Counted from the first letter of the stretch, positions 8,813 to 17,215 are shown. The stretch: 64,000 bases of DNA from Paractinoplanes lichenicola (GCF_016785085.1 NZ_JAENHO010000024.1:21554-85553), one strand, 5' to 3'. Program-made: numbers and translations. Notes: generated by a model not told the origin, from the sequence alone.

Positions 8813-9013
8813 TCAGAGGTCGAACTCGCCGTCCTTGACGCCGCCGATGAACGCCTGCCACTCGGCGTGGGTGAAGATCAGCGTGCCGCCGTCGCGGTCC
8901 TTCGTGTCTCGGAGCGCGACGATGCCGTCGAGGTTCTCGGCCACCTCGACGCAGTTGCCGTTGGCGCCGCTGCGCGTGGACTTGTGCCAGCGTGCGCGGG
9001 TCAGATCGGTCAC
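8813..9013 (-). CDS. DUF397 domain protein
   Basis: A 66-residue protein with the DUF397 signature WHKSTRSGANGNCVEVA, then VALRDTKDRDGGTL and a terminal FTHAEWQAFIGGVKDGEFDL. DUF397 proteins are small actinomycete partners of XRE/DUF5753 regulators, and their exact role is unsettled. GTG 9013 has AGGAG eight bases upstream. It follows the XRE gene by 13 bases in the same operon. Confidence 0.88.
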   Translation of the reverse strand: MTDLTRARWHKSTRSGANGNCVEVAENLDGIVALRDTKDRDGGTLIFTHAEWQAFIGGVKDGEFDL

Positions 9014-9026
9014 TTGGCGCTCCTCT

Positions 9027-9866
9027 CTAGGCGGCATTCGCCGCATCCTTCATCAAGCTGAGGGTGTCGGCCGGGCTCAACGCCTGGGCCGCGAGTCGTT
9101 GGAAGCTGTTGCGATAGCGGGCGACCTCGGCGTCCTGCTCGAGGAACAGGCCGCCGCCTGCGTTCTCCGTATAGACGATCGCCGGGTCGGGGTCGGTGAA
9201 CTCCAGGATGAGGAAGCTGCCGGGCATCCCGAGGTGGGCGCCGGAGGAGTGCGGGACGATCTGCAGGGTGACGCCGGGCCGGCCGGCGGCGCTCGAAAGA
9301 TGCCGGAGCTGATCCCGCATCACCGCGCTACCGCCGACGTTACGCCTGATGACACCCTCATCGAGGATCCCCCAAACGAGTGTTTTCGAATCCTGGCGCC
9401 GCATCCGCACCTCGACGCGTTCCTCGATCGCCTCGGGTTCGGCCTCGGGCATCAGGGCGCCGATGATCGTGCGGGCGTACTCGGGGGTCTGGAGCAGGCC
9501 GGGGACGAAGGCGAGCTCGAAGACCGATTCCCGCTCCGCTTCGGCCTCGAAACTGATCAAGGCCGCGTAGCTGTCGTCGAGCTGACCCTCGAAGCGCTGG
9601 AGCCAGCCGATCTCGTCGGACTGCTTGAGCACGGCCTCCATCTCGGCCCGCCTGACCTGGTCCGTCACGCCGTACAGGTCGAGCAGGGTGCGCAGGGTGC
9701 GGCGCTGCGGGCGGGTCTGGCCCTTCTCCAGCTTGAACAGCGCGCCCTCGGAGATGCCGGTGCGCTCGTTGACCTGATCGCGGGTGAGGCCGGCGCCGGT
9801 GCGGAGCGCGAGCAGGTCCGCGGCCAGGCGACGCCGCCGCACCGTGGGGGTCTTGCGCGTGGGCAT
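9027..9866 (-). CDS. XRE family regulator with DUF5753-type sensor domain
   Basis: A 279-residue protein. The N-terminal helix-turn-helix (LTRDQVNERTGISEGALFKLEKGQ) spans about residues 25-50. The C-terminal ~180 residues have the DUF5753 pattern: EAERESVFELAFVPGLLQTPEYAR, then VLWGILDE-like and LQIVPHSSGAHLGMPGSFLILEF. ATG 9866 follows GAGGGAG. It forms an operon with the DUF397 gene. The divergent gap to 9992 contains a palindrome that may be its operator. Confidence 0.9.
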   Translation of the reverse strand: MPTRKTPTVRRRRLAADLLALRTGAGLTRDQVNERTGISEGALFKLEKGQTRPQRRTLRTLLDLYGVTDQVRRAEMEAVLKQSDEIGWLQRFEGQLDDSYAALISFEAEAERESVFELAFVPGLLQTPEYARTIIGALMPEAEPEAIEERVEVRMRRQDSKTLVWGILDEGVIRRNVGGSAVMRDQLRHLSSAAGRPGVTLQIVPHSSGAHLGMPGSFLILEFTDPDPAIVYTENAGGGLFLEQDAEVARYRNSFQRLAAQALSPADTLSLMKDAANAA

Positions 9867-9921
9867 CGGCTCGGCTCCCTCTCGTCGACCGGGTCAGGGT
9901 GGCACTAAGACGGCTATCAAA

Positions 9922-9936
9922 AGTGCAAGTTGTACT
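9922..9936. promoter_or_regulatory. Candidate XRE operator palindrome
   Basis: AGTGCAA-G-TTGTACT is an imperfect inverted repeat (6 of 7 arm positions pair) in the short gap between the divergent XRE gene and the small gene at 9992. Autoregulation by the XRE protein is inferred from position only. Confidence 0.5.
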
Positions 9937-9991
9937 TGTAGCATGCCCCTCAGTGCATGTCTGCCTACAATTAGTGATCTTGGAGCCGGGG

Positions 9992-10240
9992 ATGATGCCT
10001 CGCGCGGGTGAAGTAGTGAGCCTGACTCAGGCGGCGAGCGTGCAGTTCGCGGCCCCGGTGCTCTTCCGGGTGATTCGCGTCCACGATCGTCCCACGTACG
10101 AGGGATGGGTCTGGCTCGACGGCTACGAGCTGGACGGCGCGGGCGCGGCGGTCCAGCGGCGCTCGGTCTTCGTGCAGCTCTCGGGGCTGCGGCCGCGCGG
10201 TGGCGCTAAGCCTGTCGCACCTTCGCGAACACCCGTGTGA
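9992..10240 (+). CDS. Small conserved protein next to XRE regulator
   Basis: An 82-residue protein with a compact beta-rich core (VSLTQAASVQFAAPVLFRVIRV, TYEGWVWLDGYELD, RRSVFVQLSGL). Small proteins of this pattern occur beside XRE/DUF397 genes in actinomycetes. ATG 9992 (or 9995) follows GGAGCCGGGG. An upstream in-frame ATG at 9899 has no ribosome site. Its last 35 bases overlap the end of the convergent marR gene. Function unknown. Confidence 0.65.
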   Translation: MMPRAGEVVSLTQAASVQFAAPVLFRVIRVHDRPTYEGWVWLDGYELDGAGAAVQRRSVFVQLSGLRPRGGAKPVAPSRTPV

Positions 10241-10646
10241 TCACGTCGAGCTCGGCCGGGTCGAGCCGGTCGATGAAGCTGTCGCGAACAGTGATCAGGT
10301 GCAGCGGGGCGGCCGTCTCGAGCGCCGTCATGCCCTCGTCGGTGAGCACGGCCTCCTGACCGCGGCCGTCCTCGGGGCAGGGCTGCTTGCGCACCAGGCC
10401 GCGCTTGACCATCGAGCTGATCTGATAGGTGATGCGGCTGGGGGAGAAGACCAGCCGGCCGGCCAGCTCGCCCATGCGCAGCCGATGCTCGGGCGCCTCG
10501 GAGAGCACCACCAGCACGTGGTAATCATTCATGCTGAGGCCGGTCTGCGCGCGAAGCTCGTCCTCGAGGTGTGTGTGCAGGGCCCACGAGCTCTCGATGA
10601 AGGTGCGCCAGGCGGTTTGCTGGCTGTCGCTCAGGGGGTCGGCCAT
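10206..10646 (-). CDS. MarR family transcriptional regulator
   Basis: A 146-residue winged-helix regulator: LSMNDYHVLVVLSEAPEHRLRMGELAGRLVFSPSRITYQISSMVKRGLVRK covers the DNA-binding region, with the basic wing PCPEDGRGQEAVLT. Nothing resembling a ribosome site precedes ATG 10646, while a TACGAT -10 element ends eight bases upstream, so the mRNA is probably leaderless. The operator in its own promoter is shared with the pirin gene, indicating autoregulation and a small regulon. Confidence 0.9.
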   Translation of the reverse strand: MADPLSDSQQTAWRTFIESSWALHTHLEDELRAQTGLSMNDYHVLVVLSEAPEHRLRMGELAGRLVFSPSRITYQISSMVKRGLVRKQPCPEDGRGQEAVLTDEGMTALETAAPLHLITVRDSFIDRLDPAELDVITRVFAKVRQA

Positions 10647-10654
10647 CCGGGAAT

Positions 10655-10680
10655 CGTAACTCTTTCAAATCTGAAACACC
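10655..10680 (-). promoter_or_regulatory. MarR operator and promoter of marR
   Basis: TTTCAAATCTGAAA (10664-10677) is an inverted repeat inside a block matching the pirin upstream block over its first 15 bases. On the - strand the palindrome sits between TTGGTG (-35-like) and TACGAT (-10) with an 18-base spacer. The start codon follows eight bases after the -10. Confidence 0.75.
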
Positions 10681-10761
10681 AAGTGGCCCGGCTCACGAAA
10701 CTTTCTCGCAACATCGCCTATCATCGGGCCCTGGGTTCGGCCGGGCCTGTGGGGGCAGCGG

Positions 10762-11154
10762 ATGGCGTACCGGGTGGAATACGGCGGCGAATTGATCGAG
10801 TTCGCCGCGTTGGACGCTGCGCTCGACTGCGCGCGCAACGCGATCGTCAACGATCTGGGGCGGATCGACGGCTGGTCGGTCGAGCACGACGAGGAGCTCA
10901 ACGACTGGTACGTGCGCGGTGTGCGCAACGGCCGGCGCATCGGGCCGACCGCGATCGTGTCGGGGCCCCGCGCGCGGCAGACCGTCTTCGAGGAGTGGGA
11001 GCGCCGGGTCGTCTTCATCGGGGAGACGCCGGCCGACGCGTTCGCGATGGCGGCCGCCTGGCTCGAGAAGCGGCCGGACATCACGACCCTGGGGGACGTC
11101 GGCTGGCATCACACCGCCGACGGCCACCAGCTGCGGGTCTATTTCCAGCCTTAG
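10762..11154 (+). CDS. Conserved hypothetical protein
   Basis: A 130-residue soluble protein, acidic at the N-terminus, with no signal peptide or helix. ATG 10762 follows GGGGG. Blocks such as DGWSVEHDEELNDWYVRGV and FEEWERRVVFIGETPADAFAMAAAWL suggest a compact folded domain. I do not recognise the family. It ends in a 4-base overlap with the convergent Clp_N gene. Confidence 0.6.
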   Translation: MAYRVEYGGELIEFAALDAALDCARNAIVNDLGRIDGWSVEHDEELNDWYVRGVRNGRRIGPTAIVSGPRARQTVFEEWERRVVFIGETPADAFAMAAAWLEKRPDITTLGDVGWHHTADGHQLRVYFQP

Positions 11155-11753
11155 GCGGCTGCGGCGTTGACCGAGCGCTCCATGTCATCTCGTACGCGGT
11201 CGAGGTCCACGCCGCGTTCGGCCATGATCAGGGCGGCCAGGCCGTGGCCCTCGCGCAGCAGGCCCAGCATGATGTGCTCGGGCGCGATGAACTTCTGCTT
11301 GAGCCGGATCGCCTCGCGCAGCGACAACTCGAGCACCTTCTTGTTGCGGTTGGTGAAGGGGATGTGCCCGCTGCCGGCGTAGACCTTGCCGAACAGCCCC
11401 TTCTTCTTCGGCGCCGGGCGGGGCAGCCGCAGCGCCCCGGCCCCGAAGTTGGCTTCGATGGCTTCCCGTACGGCGGCCAGGTCGATCCCGATGGCCTTGA
11501 GCGCGGCCGCGTCCTCCGCGTCGGCGTCGCTCAGCACCGGGCCGTCCTGCGTGTGGCCGCCGATCCGCTCCAGGATGTCGGCCCGCACGGTGGCGGCGTC
11601 GAGCCCGGTCGAACGGGCGACCGGCCCCTCGGGATCGGCCAGCAGCGACAGCAGCACATGTTCGGTGCCGATGTGCTCGTGATGCAGCGAGCGGGCCTCG
11701 CTCTGCGCGTTGACCACAACGGAACGCGCGTCTGCGGTGAATCGCTCGAACAT
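11151..11753 (-). CDS. Clp N-terminal repeat protein without ATPase
   Basis: A 200-residue protein. It starts MFERFTADARSVVVNAQSEA and contains two Clp_N-type repeats (HEHIGTEHVLLSLL near residue 25; FIAPEHIMLGLLREGHGLAALIM near residue 160). In ClpA/ClpC these repeats bind substrates and adaptors, but the AAA+ rings are absent here. It may therefore act as an adaptor or decoy for the Clp machinery; that is inference. ATG 11753 lies one base after the stop of the HTH gene upstream, so the pair is coupled. Confidence 0.85.
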   Translation of the reverse strand: MFERFTADARSVVVNAQSEARSLHHEHIGTEHVLLSLLADPEGPVARSTGLDAATVRADILERIGGHTQDGPVLSDADAEDAAALKAIGIDLAAVREAIEANFGAGALRLPRPAPKKKGLFGKVYAGSGHIPFTNRNKKVLELSLREAIRLKQKFIAPEHIMLGLLREGHGLAALIMAERGVDLDRVRDDMERSVNAAAA

Positions 11754-11754
11754 G

Positions 11755-11991
11755 TCAGTCCTCCCGTGGGTCCTGCGCCGGCATCGTGCGCGCGTGCTTC
11801 TTGTGTACGCCCTGACGGGTCACCTCGAGTGCGTCGGCGATCTCCTGCCAGGACCAGCCCTTGCGGCGGGCGTTGGCCACCTGCAGATGCTCGAGACCCT
11901 CGAGCAGGCGGCGCAAGGCCACGACCGCGCGCAGGCCGACCCGCGGATCGGCGCTGCTCGCCGCCGCGGCGAGGTCGGTTGCTTCGGTCAT
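11755..11991 (-). CDS. Small HTH protein, partner of Clp_N gene
   Basis: A 78-residue protein with an N-terminal helical part and a helix-turn-helix KGWSWQEIADALEVTRQGVHKKHA at about residues 44-67. It forms a two-gene operon with the Clp_N protein. The ATG appears leaderless: a TTGACA -35 and TAAGTT -10 with 17-base spacing place transcription start at the ATG. Twin palindromes overlap this promoter, so it probably represses its own operon. Confidence 0.8.
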   Translation of the reverse strand: MTEATDLAAAASSADPRVGLRAVVALRRLLEGLEHLQVANARRKGWSWQEIADALEVTRQGVHKKHARTMPAQDPRED

Positions 11992-11994
11992 GCT

Positions 11995-12037
11995 GTCAAC
12001 TTAGGTTGACTTAGCCGCCGTGTCAACCTTGGTTGAC
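11995..12037 (-). promoter_or_regulatory. Leaderless promoter with twin palindromic operators
   Basis: Two near-identical inverted repeats, GTCAACTTAGGTTGAC (11995-12010) and GTCAACCTTGGTTGAC (12022-12037), begin 27 bases apart. On the - strand, TTGACA (12026-12021) and TAAGTT (12003-11998) have exactly 17 bases between them and overlap the two palindromes, so binding would block both promoter elements. Confidence 0.8.
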
Positions 12038-12048
12038 GCTGAGGGCAC

Positions 12049-12074
12049 AAAAAAGCCGGCCCGCGAGGGCCGGC
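12049..12074 (-). terminator. Intrinsic terminator after DUF3072 gene
   Basis: On the - strand GCCGGCCC pairs with GGGCCGGC around a 4-base loop and runs into six U residues (A-run 12049-12054 on the + strand). It is the most canonical terminator in the window. Confidence 0.88.
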
Positions 12075-12081
12075 CTTCTCG

Positions 12082-12273
12082 TTACCGGCCGCGGCCGGTC
12101 TTTTCCTGCAGCTCTTCGATCTTTTCGGACGCCTCGGCCTTGGTCAGGCCGTCCGGAACATCCTCCTGCGCCTCGTTGGCCAGCGTATGCAGATAGGACT
12201 CCTGGGGGCCGGTGGCCGGCTCGTCGCCGGTGGTCCAGTCGGAAGGGTCCTTGACGGGGTTCGTGTCGGTCAT
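12082..12273 (-). CDS. DUF3072 family protein
   Basis: A 63-residue acidic protein: DPSDWTTGDEPATGPQESYL, then LTKAEASEKIEELQEKTGRGR, the DUF3072 pattern. ATG 12273 follows GAGAGGAACG. DUF3072 proteins are small, predicted helical and of unknown role. It is followed at once by a strong terminator. Confidence 0.85.
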   Translation of the reverse strand: MTDTNPVKDPSDWTTGDEPATGPQESYLHTLANEAQEDVPDGLTKAEASEKIEELQEKTGRGR

Positions 12274-12305
12274 CAGACGTTCCTCTCGTTCGAACGCCTG
12301 TTCCC

Positions 12306-13076
12306 TTACCCGCCGTACGTCAACTCCATGCCGATGATGTCGTTGTAAGCCACATTCAACTCGACCGGGCGATGCACCGGCGCGGTGACCGCGAACGGGG
12401 CGCCCAGCGGGTCGATCATTTCGACGTAGCTGCCCAGGCCCATCTCGACCGGCCCGGCCATCACCCGGCCGCCCAGCCCGGCGCAGCGGTCGATCGTCTC
12501 GGTCGTGTCGGCCACCTGGAACGACGGCTGCCAGCGGACGTCGTAGCGGCCGGTGATCAGGCCGGCCACCGAGTCGTGCGCCTCGGACAGCCACTCGCCG
12601 CTGCCGAACTCGTGGCTCAGGGTCCAGCCGAACGCCGCGCCGTAGAACGAGGTCGCCGCGTTCACGTCGTCGGTGAGCAGGTCGGCCCACTCCATCGTGC
12701 CCGGCTCGCCGCGCACCTGGGCCCCGGCGAACCCGGCGGCCTGCCACAGCCCGAACATCGCGCCCGACGGGTCGGCCATGATCGCGCTGCAGGCGCCCCG
12801 GCGCTCCTCGGGCCAGGTCAGCTGCCGCCCGTACGCCCGGGTGATCCGCTCGGCCGTCGCCGCGAGGTCGGGCGCGGCCAGATAGGTCAGCCAGCCCTCG
12901 GGCCGATCGGGGCGGGTGCGGCTGATGCCGGCCACCGCTTGCCCGTTCCGCAGGAATCGATCACCTTCGACCTCCCAACCGAAGAGCCCGGCGTAGAAAC
13001 CCGCCGCGTCGTCCGGATCGGAAGTCGTCAGCTCGACCCAGCAGGGGGTCGATGGCGCAAAGCCTCTAATCCGCAT
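12306..13076 (-). CDS. VOC family protein, two glyoxalase-like domains
   Basis: A 256-residue protein with two vicinal-oxygen-chelate repeats: one starting TPCWVELTTSDPDDAAGFYAGLFGWEV, a second around TMEWADLLTDDVNAATSFYGAAFGWTL. Members include glyoxalases, dioxygenases and resistance proteins; the substrate is not predictable. ATG 13076 is chosen because GGAG lies eight bases upstream. 13077-13281 contains no gene that I can see. Confidence 0.85.
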   Translation of the reverse strand: MRIRGFAPSTPCWVELTTSDPDDAAGFYAGLFGWEVEGDRFLRNGQAVAGISRTRPDRPEGWLTYLAAPDLAATAERITRAYGRQLTWPEERRGACSAIMADPSGAMFGLWQAAGFAGAQVRGEPGTMEWADLLTDDVNAATSFYGAAFGWTLSHEFGSGEWLSEAHDSVAGLITGRYDVRWQPSFQVADTTETIDRCAGLGGRVMAGPVEMGLGSYVEMIDPLGAPFAVTAPVHRPVELNVAYNDIIGMELTYGG

Positions 13077-13281
13077 ATACCACTCCAACGTGGACGTCCC
13101 CGAATACGTAAGACTCTACGGCAATCTATACGCGCCGTCACTACCTCGGGGTTCAATGTCCGCTTTAGAGCATCTTTTCGCTACCTAAAGTGACTGCCGG
13201 TAAGTTCACTGTCACATCTGCGTTAACACCCCGGAATCTTGCCGATTTTGCAAGAAACGGATGCACGTGCATCTGCTCCGA

Positions 13282-15456
13282 TCAATCGGTTAGTGCACGC
13301 GGAATGAGCATTTCGAACCACACAGTGGTGCCCCGAACCGTCGGATCGGTGCCCCACGAATCGCTCAATTCCTCGATCAGTCCGAGCCCGCGGCCGCGGC
13401 TGCTCATCGTGTCGGCGTGCGCCCGGATGACGCTGCCGCGGGTGCCCGTGTCGGCCACCGAGACCAGCAGCCGCTCGGCGTTGAGGTCGATGTGGACCTG
13501 CGCCGGGGTGCCCGCGTGCAGCAGCGCGTTGGTGGTCAGCTCGCTCGTGCAGAGGATCGCCGCCCCGACGACCGGCTCGGGCACCGACCACTCGCGCAGC
13601 CGCATCGTCATCCACTGCCGGACGCGGCTCGGGCCCGTCGGCTCGGCCGGCACGAGCATCGTGGCCGACCGGCTCATCGCCACCGCGTGCTCGACCGCGA
13701 GCACGGCCACGTCGTCGTCGGTCGAACCGGCGACGGCGGAGGTGGCCAGCGAGCACAGGTTGCGCGGGTCGCCGCTCGCCGCCCCCGCGGTCGCCGCCAC
13801 CAGCGCGTCCAGCCCGTCGTTGAGCGGGCTGCCGCGCCGCTCGACCACGCCGTCGCTGAACATCAGGATCGAGTCGCCCGGCTCCAGCCGCACCTGACCG
13901 GTCTGCCAGCGCCCGCCCAGGCCCAGCGGCGCGCCCGGCGGCACCTTGACCAGTTCGGCCGTGGGCCGCCCGCCGCCCTGACCGGCCCGGCGCAGCACCG
14001 GCGGCGGGTGCCCGGCGCTGGACATCGTGATCGTGCCGTCGGCCGGGTCGAGCACCCCGTAGACGACGGTCACGAAGATCTCCTCGTTGCGCGACTCGGC
14101 GCCCAGCGAGCCGACCAGCCGGTCGAGCCCGGCCAGCACGCTCGGCGGCGCCGGATCGGTCAGCGCCATCGCCCGCAGCGCGGCCCGCACCTGACCCATC
14201 ACCGCGGCCGCGCGCACGTCGTGCCCGGCCACGTCGCCCAGCACCATCGCCAGCCGGCCGTCGAGCAGCCGGAACGCGTCGTAGAAGTCGCCGCCGGCCG
14301 CGTTGCCGTCGACCCCCACGTCGTAGCGGGCGGCGATCCGGAACGTTTCAAGCTCGGGCAGGTGTTCGGGCAGCATGCTGCGCTGCAGAAGCTGGGCCGT
14401 GCCGTGCTGGGCCTCGAACCGGCGGGCCCGTTCGGCGGCCTGCGCGACCAGCTGGGCCGCCGCGTTGAGCAGCGCCCGCTCGGCCGGGAGCCAGTTGTGC
14501 GCCTCGCGATAGCCGATCGTCAGGGCCCCGCTCAGCAGCGGCGTGCGCAGGGGCAGCGCGGCCAGGGCCCGGATCCGCCGCTCGTGCCGGTCGGACGCCA
14601 CGGCCAGCAGCGGCTCCCCGTCCGGCACGAAAGTGGGCTGACCCGACTGCGCCGCGGCCACTATCGGCGCCCGCGGGTCGTTGGGCAGCCGCTTCCACAC
14701 CGGGGGCAGCCGCTCGTCGGCCTCGTCGAGCATCTCGCCACGGATCCGCCGGACATAGCGGAACGCGCCGCCGTCGTCGACCGCGAACGTGCAGTGGTCG
14801 AGGTCGAACGAGGTCATCGCGTAGCCGAGCACGACCCGGGCCACGTCGTCGATGGTGAGCGCGCCGGCCAGCTTGGCGGTCAGCTCGCCCAGATTCTGCA
14901 GGCGGCGGGTCACCTGCGTGGTCTCGGCGGCGACGGTCAGCACGCCGGTGACCTTGCCGCGCAGGTCGCGCACGACCGAGTGCCCGCGGGTGAAGAAGGC
15001 CTGCTCGGGGCGGCCGTGCGGGCCGCGGGCGACGGTCAGCGGCGTCTCGGCCTCGAGCTTCGGGCGGCCGTTGCGATAGACGTCCTCGACGGCGCCGCCG
15101 AAACCGCGCCACAGCTCACCCAGGACCTCGGCGGCGGGCTGGCCCAGGGCGGCCGGGTGCAGGGCGCCGATCAGATCCGCGTACGCGTCGTTGTAGAGCA
15201 GCAGGAAACCGTCGCCGTGGCTGTACGCCATCGGCATGGGGGAGGACAGGACGAGCTCGACGGTGGCGGCGACGGCCGGATCCCAGTGATCGCGGGGGCC
15301 GAGCTCGGTGGCGCTCCAGTCGCGCCCGTGCACGAGGTCGGCACAACCGGGCCGGACGGGCGGCGACGAGGTCTGCGCGGGCAGGGCGGGCATCACTGAG
15401 GGGCTTGCCCCGCCACCCGTCCCGACCATGCGAAAAGAGTATCCCGACTCCGCCAT
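13282..15456 (-). CDS. PAS-GAF-SpoIIE phosphatase with C-terminal HATPase
   Basis: About 724 residues in four parts: a PAS-like segment (DWSATELGPRDHWDPAVAATVEL through ENGRP-type region), a GAF domain, a PP2C/SpoIIE phosphatase (AAGGDFYDAFRL, LGDVAGHD, SAGHPPPVLRR, MFSDGVVERR), and an RsbW-type histidine-kinase ATPase (LCTSELTTNALLHAGTP, SVADTG, GRGLGLIEELSDSWG). Such fusions control anti-sigma partner switching: the phosphatase reactivates an anti-anti-sigma factor and the ATPase may phosphorylate it. No sigma or anti-sigma gene lies nearby. The start is uncertain: ATG 15456 and ATG 15429 are both plausible. Confidence 0.9.
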   Translation of the reverse strand: MAESGYSFRMVGTGGGASPSVMPALPAQTSSPPVRPGCADLVHGRDWSATELGPRDHWDPAVAATVELVLSSPMPMAYSHGDGFLLLYNDAYADLIGALHPAALGQPAAEVLGELWRGFGGAVEDVYRNGRPKLEAETPLTVARGPHGRPEQAFFTRGHSVVRDLRGKVTGVLTVAAETTQVTRRLQNLGELTAKLAGALTIDDVARVVLGYAMTSFDLDHCTFAVDDGGAFRYVRRIRGEMLDEADERLPPVWKRLPNDPRAPIVAAAQSGQPTFVPDGEPLLAVASDRHERRIRALAALPLRTPLLSGALTIGYREAHNWLPAERALLNAAAQLVAQAAERARRFEAQHGTAQLLQRSMLPEHLPELETFRIAARYDVGVDGNAAGGDFYDAFRLLDGRLAMVLGDVAGHDVRAAAVMGQVRAALRAMALTDPAPPSVLAGLDRLVGSLGAESRNEEIFVTVVYGVLDPADGTITMSSAGHPPPVLRRAGQGGGRPTAELVKVPPGAPLGLGGRWQTGQVRLEPGDSILMFSDGVVERRGSPLNDGLDALVAATAGAASGDPRNLCSLATSAVAGSTDDDVAVLAVEHAVAMSRSATMLVPAEPTGPSRVRQWMTMRLREWSVPEPVVGAAILCTSELTTNALLHAGTPAQVHIDLNAERLLVSVADTGTRGSVIRAHADTMSSRGRGLGLIEELSDSWGTDPTVRGTTVWFEMLIPRALTD

Positions 15457-15607
15457 TCGGACGATACCGCACCGGCCAACCGTCCGATTCTTGACGGTAC
15501 GACCCCCTGATCCCACTCGGGTGTTGTGCGTCAATCTCACTATAAGTAGTTGCATTTCGCCGGAACGAGCTGGTGATTTGGCTCGGTCGTCACTTACAGT
15601 GTTGATC

Positions 15608-16033
15608 GTGACCGATCAACGCCGTGCCGCCGTCCCTGTCGCCGTGCGGCATTCATTGATCCCTGCGCAGCGTGTTCTCGCGGATGGTGAATCGCTGATC
15701 GATCTCTCGGTGCCGCCGCCTGTGGTGGCTCGGGGTGGTCGTCGCCCGGCCGGCGCGCTGATCGTGGGGGCGGTCGCGGTCTTCCTGGCGGGTGGGGTCG
15801 GTTACGCGGTGGTGGCGGACTCGTTCTTGTCACCGCCCGCGGCCGGGGTCTCGTTGCCACCTGAGGTTTTGTCACCGTCCAGGCCCGGGGTCTCGTTGCG
15901 GCCCGACCCTGCGCCTGAGGTTTCGTCGCGGCCCGACCTCGCGCCCGACATTCCGTCGCGGCCCGACCGAGCCGGCATCCCTGAGCAGGCGGCCGACCGC
16001 GTTCGCGTTCGCGAGAGCCCTGCCGCCGACTAG
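15608..16033 (+). CDS. Membrane protein with repetitive Pro/Ser-rich tail
   Basis: A 141-residue protein: a basic N-terminus, one transmembrane helix (ALIVGAVAVFLAGGVGYAVVA) near residues 50-70, then a low-complexity extracellular tail with repeated SRPDLAPDIPSRPD-type units that come from repeated DNA around 15880-15970. GTG 15608 has no ribosome site; TACAGT ends eight bases upstream, so it may be leaderless. Function unknown. It ends about 90 bases before the IS110 element. Confidence 0.6.
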   Translation: MTDQRRAAVPVAVRHSLIPAQRVLADGESLIDLSVPPPVVARGGRRPAGALIVGAVAVFLAGGVGYAVVADSFLSPPAAGVSLPPEVLSPSRPGVSLRPDPAPEVSSRPDLAPDIPSRPDRAGIPEQAADRVRVRESPAAD

Positions 16034-16132
16034 AACCGCCGGACATGGCCCGCCCTCCACCGGGGGCCTCCGCCACCAACCATTCTATCGAGCCGGGCCA
16101 ATCTTGACCGGTGGCCCTGATGCTCCTGTAAG

Positions 16133-17215
16133 TCAAGTTGTGGATAACTGGGGTGCAGGTGTGGTGGGGGTGTGGCGGTGCAGGGCGTTTTGTATGTGGG
16201 TGAATAGTTCGCGGGCTATGTAGCGTTTGAGGCAGCGTCTGATGTCGCGGTCGCTGAGGCCTTGGCTGGTTCTGCGGTCGATGTAGGCGCGGGTTTCTGG
16301 GTGGTGCCGGCTGCGGCTGAGCGCGATGGTGTGCAGGGCTTTGTTGGCTTGCCGGTCGCCGGCGCGGTTGAGGCGGTGCCGGTCGGTGCGGCCGGAACTG
16401 GCGGGTAGGGGTGCGGCGCCGCAGAGCATCGCGAACGCGGCTTCGGCGCGGAGTCGTTGCGGGTTGTCGCCGGCGGTGATCAGCAGTTGAGCGGCGGTGG
16501 CGGGGCCGACGCCGGGCCGGGCGAGTAGGTCCGGGGCGAGTTCGCGCAGGATCAACTCGAGGTCGAGGTCGGCCTCGCGGATTTCTGCGGCCAGGTTGTG
16601 GCAGCGGCGGGCCAGCCGGCGTAGTGCCAGAGCGGTTGCGGTGCAGGGTTCGGTCATGTCGAAGCCTGGTTTCAGGTCGGCCGCCGCGGCGATCAGCCGG
16701 TCGGTGGCCAGGCCGGTCAGCTGGCTGCGCAGGGGTTCGGGGGCGGTGCGGGCTATCGCGGTCAGGGCGTTTTTCGCCGCGGTCCGGGCTTTGACGGCAG
16801 TGGCGCGGGTGGTCGTGATGACTCGGAGCGTCTCGACGATCCCGGTCCGGGTCTTCGGGACAGTGGTGGCGGTGCCGGCCAGTACGGCCCGGGCTGCGGT
16901 CTCCGCGTCGATGGAGTCGCTTTTGCCGCGGCGTCGGCGGGTCTTGCGGCTGGGCCGGTCGACCTCGATCACCGAGATGCCCTGGGCGTGCAGGTGCCGG
17001 TAGAGGCCGACGCCATAGCTGCCGGTGCCCTCGACCCCGACCTGCCGGACCCGGCCGAAACTGGCCAGCCAGTCCAACAGCTGCCGGTAGCCGTCGGGAT
17101 CGGTGGGAAACTGCTGGTGACCGAGGAGACGGCCGGTGGTGTCGACAGCGGCGGCGGTATGGGTGTCGGCGTGGGTGTCGACACCGCCGATCACCTCGAC
17201 CAAAGTTTCTGTCAT
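16133..17215 (-). CDS. IS110 family transposase (recombinase)
   Basis: A 360-residue, apparently complete enzyme. The RuvC-like DEDD residues are in place: Asp13 (GGVDTHADTH), Glu62 (VEGTGSYG), Asp100 and Asp103 (DSIDAE). The C-terminal Tnp domain has LARPGVGPATAAQLL and the PASSGR segment (Ser273/Ser274) holding the family's catalytic serine. ATG 17215 begins MTETLVEVIGG. IS110 recombinases use an RNA made from the element's non-coding end to choose donor and target sites. With all key residues present this copy may be active. Confidence 0.95.
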   Translation of the reverse strand: MTETLVEVIGGVDTHADTHTAAAVDTTGRLLGHQQFPTDPDGYRQLLDWLASFGRVRQVGVEGTGSYGVGLYRHLHAQGISVIEVDRPSRKTRRRRGKSDSIDAETAARAVLAGTATTVPKTRTGIVETLRVITTTRATAVKARTAAKNALTAIARTAPEPLRSQLTGLATDRLIAAAADLKPGFDMTEPCTATALALRRLARRCHNLAAEIREADLDLELILRELAPDLLARPGVGPATAAQLLITAGDNPQRLRAEAAFAMLCGAAPLPASSGRTDRHRLNRAGDRQANKALHTIALSRSRHHPETRAYIDRRTSQGLSDRDIRRCLKRYIARELFTHIQNALHRHTPTTPAPQLSTT

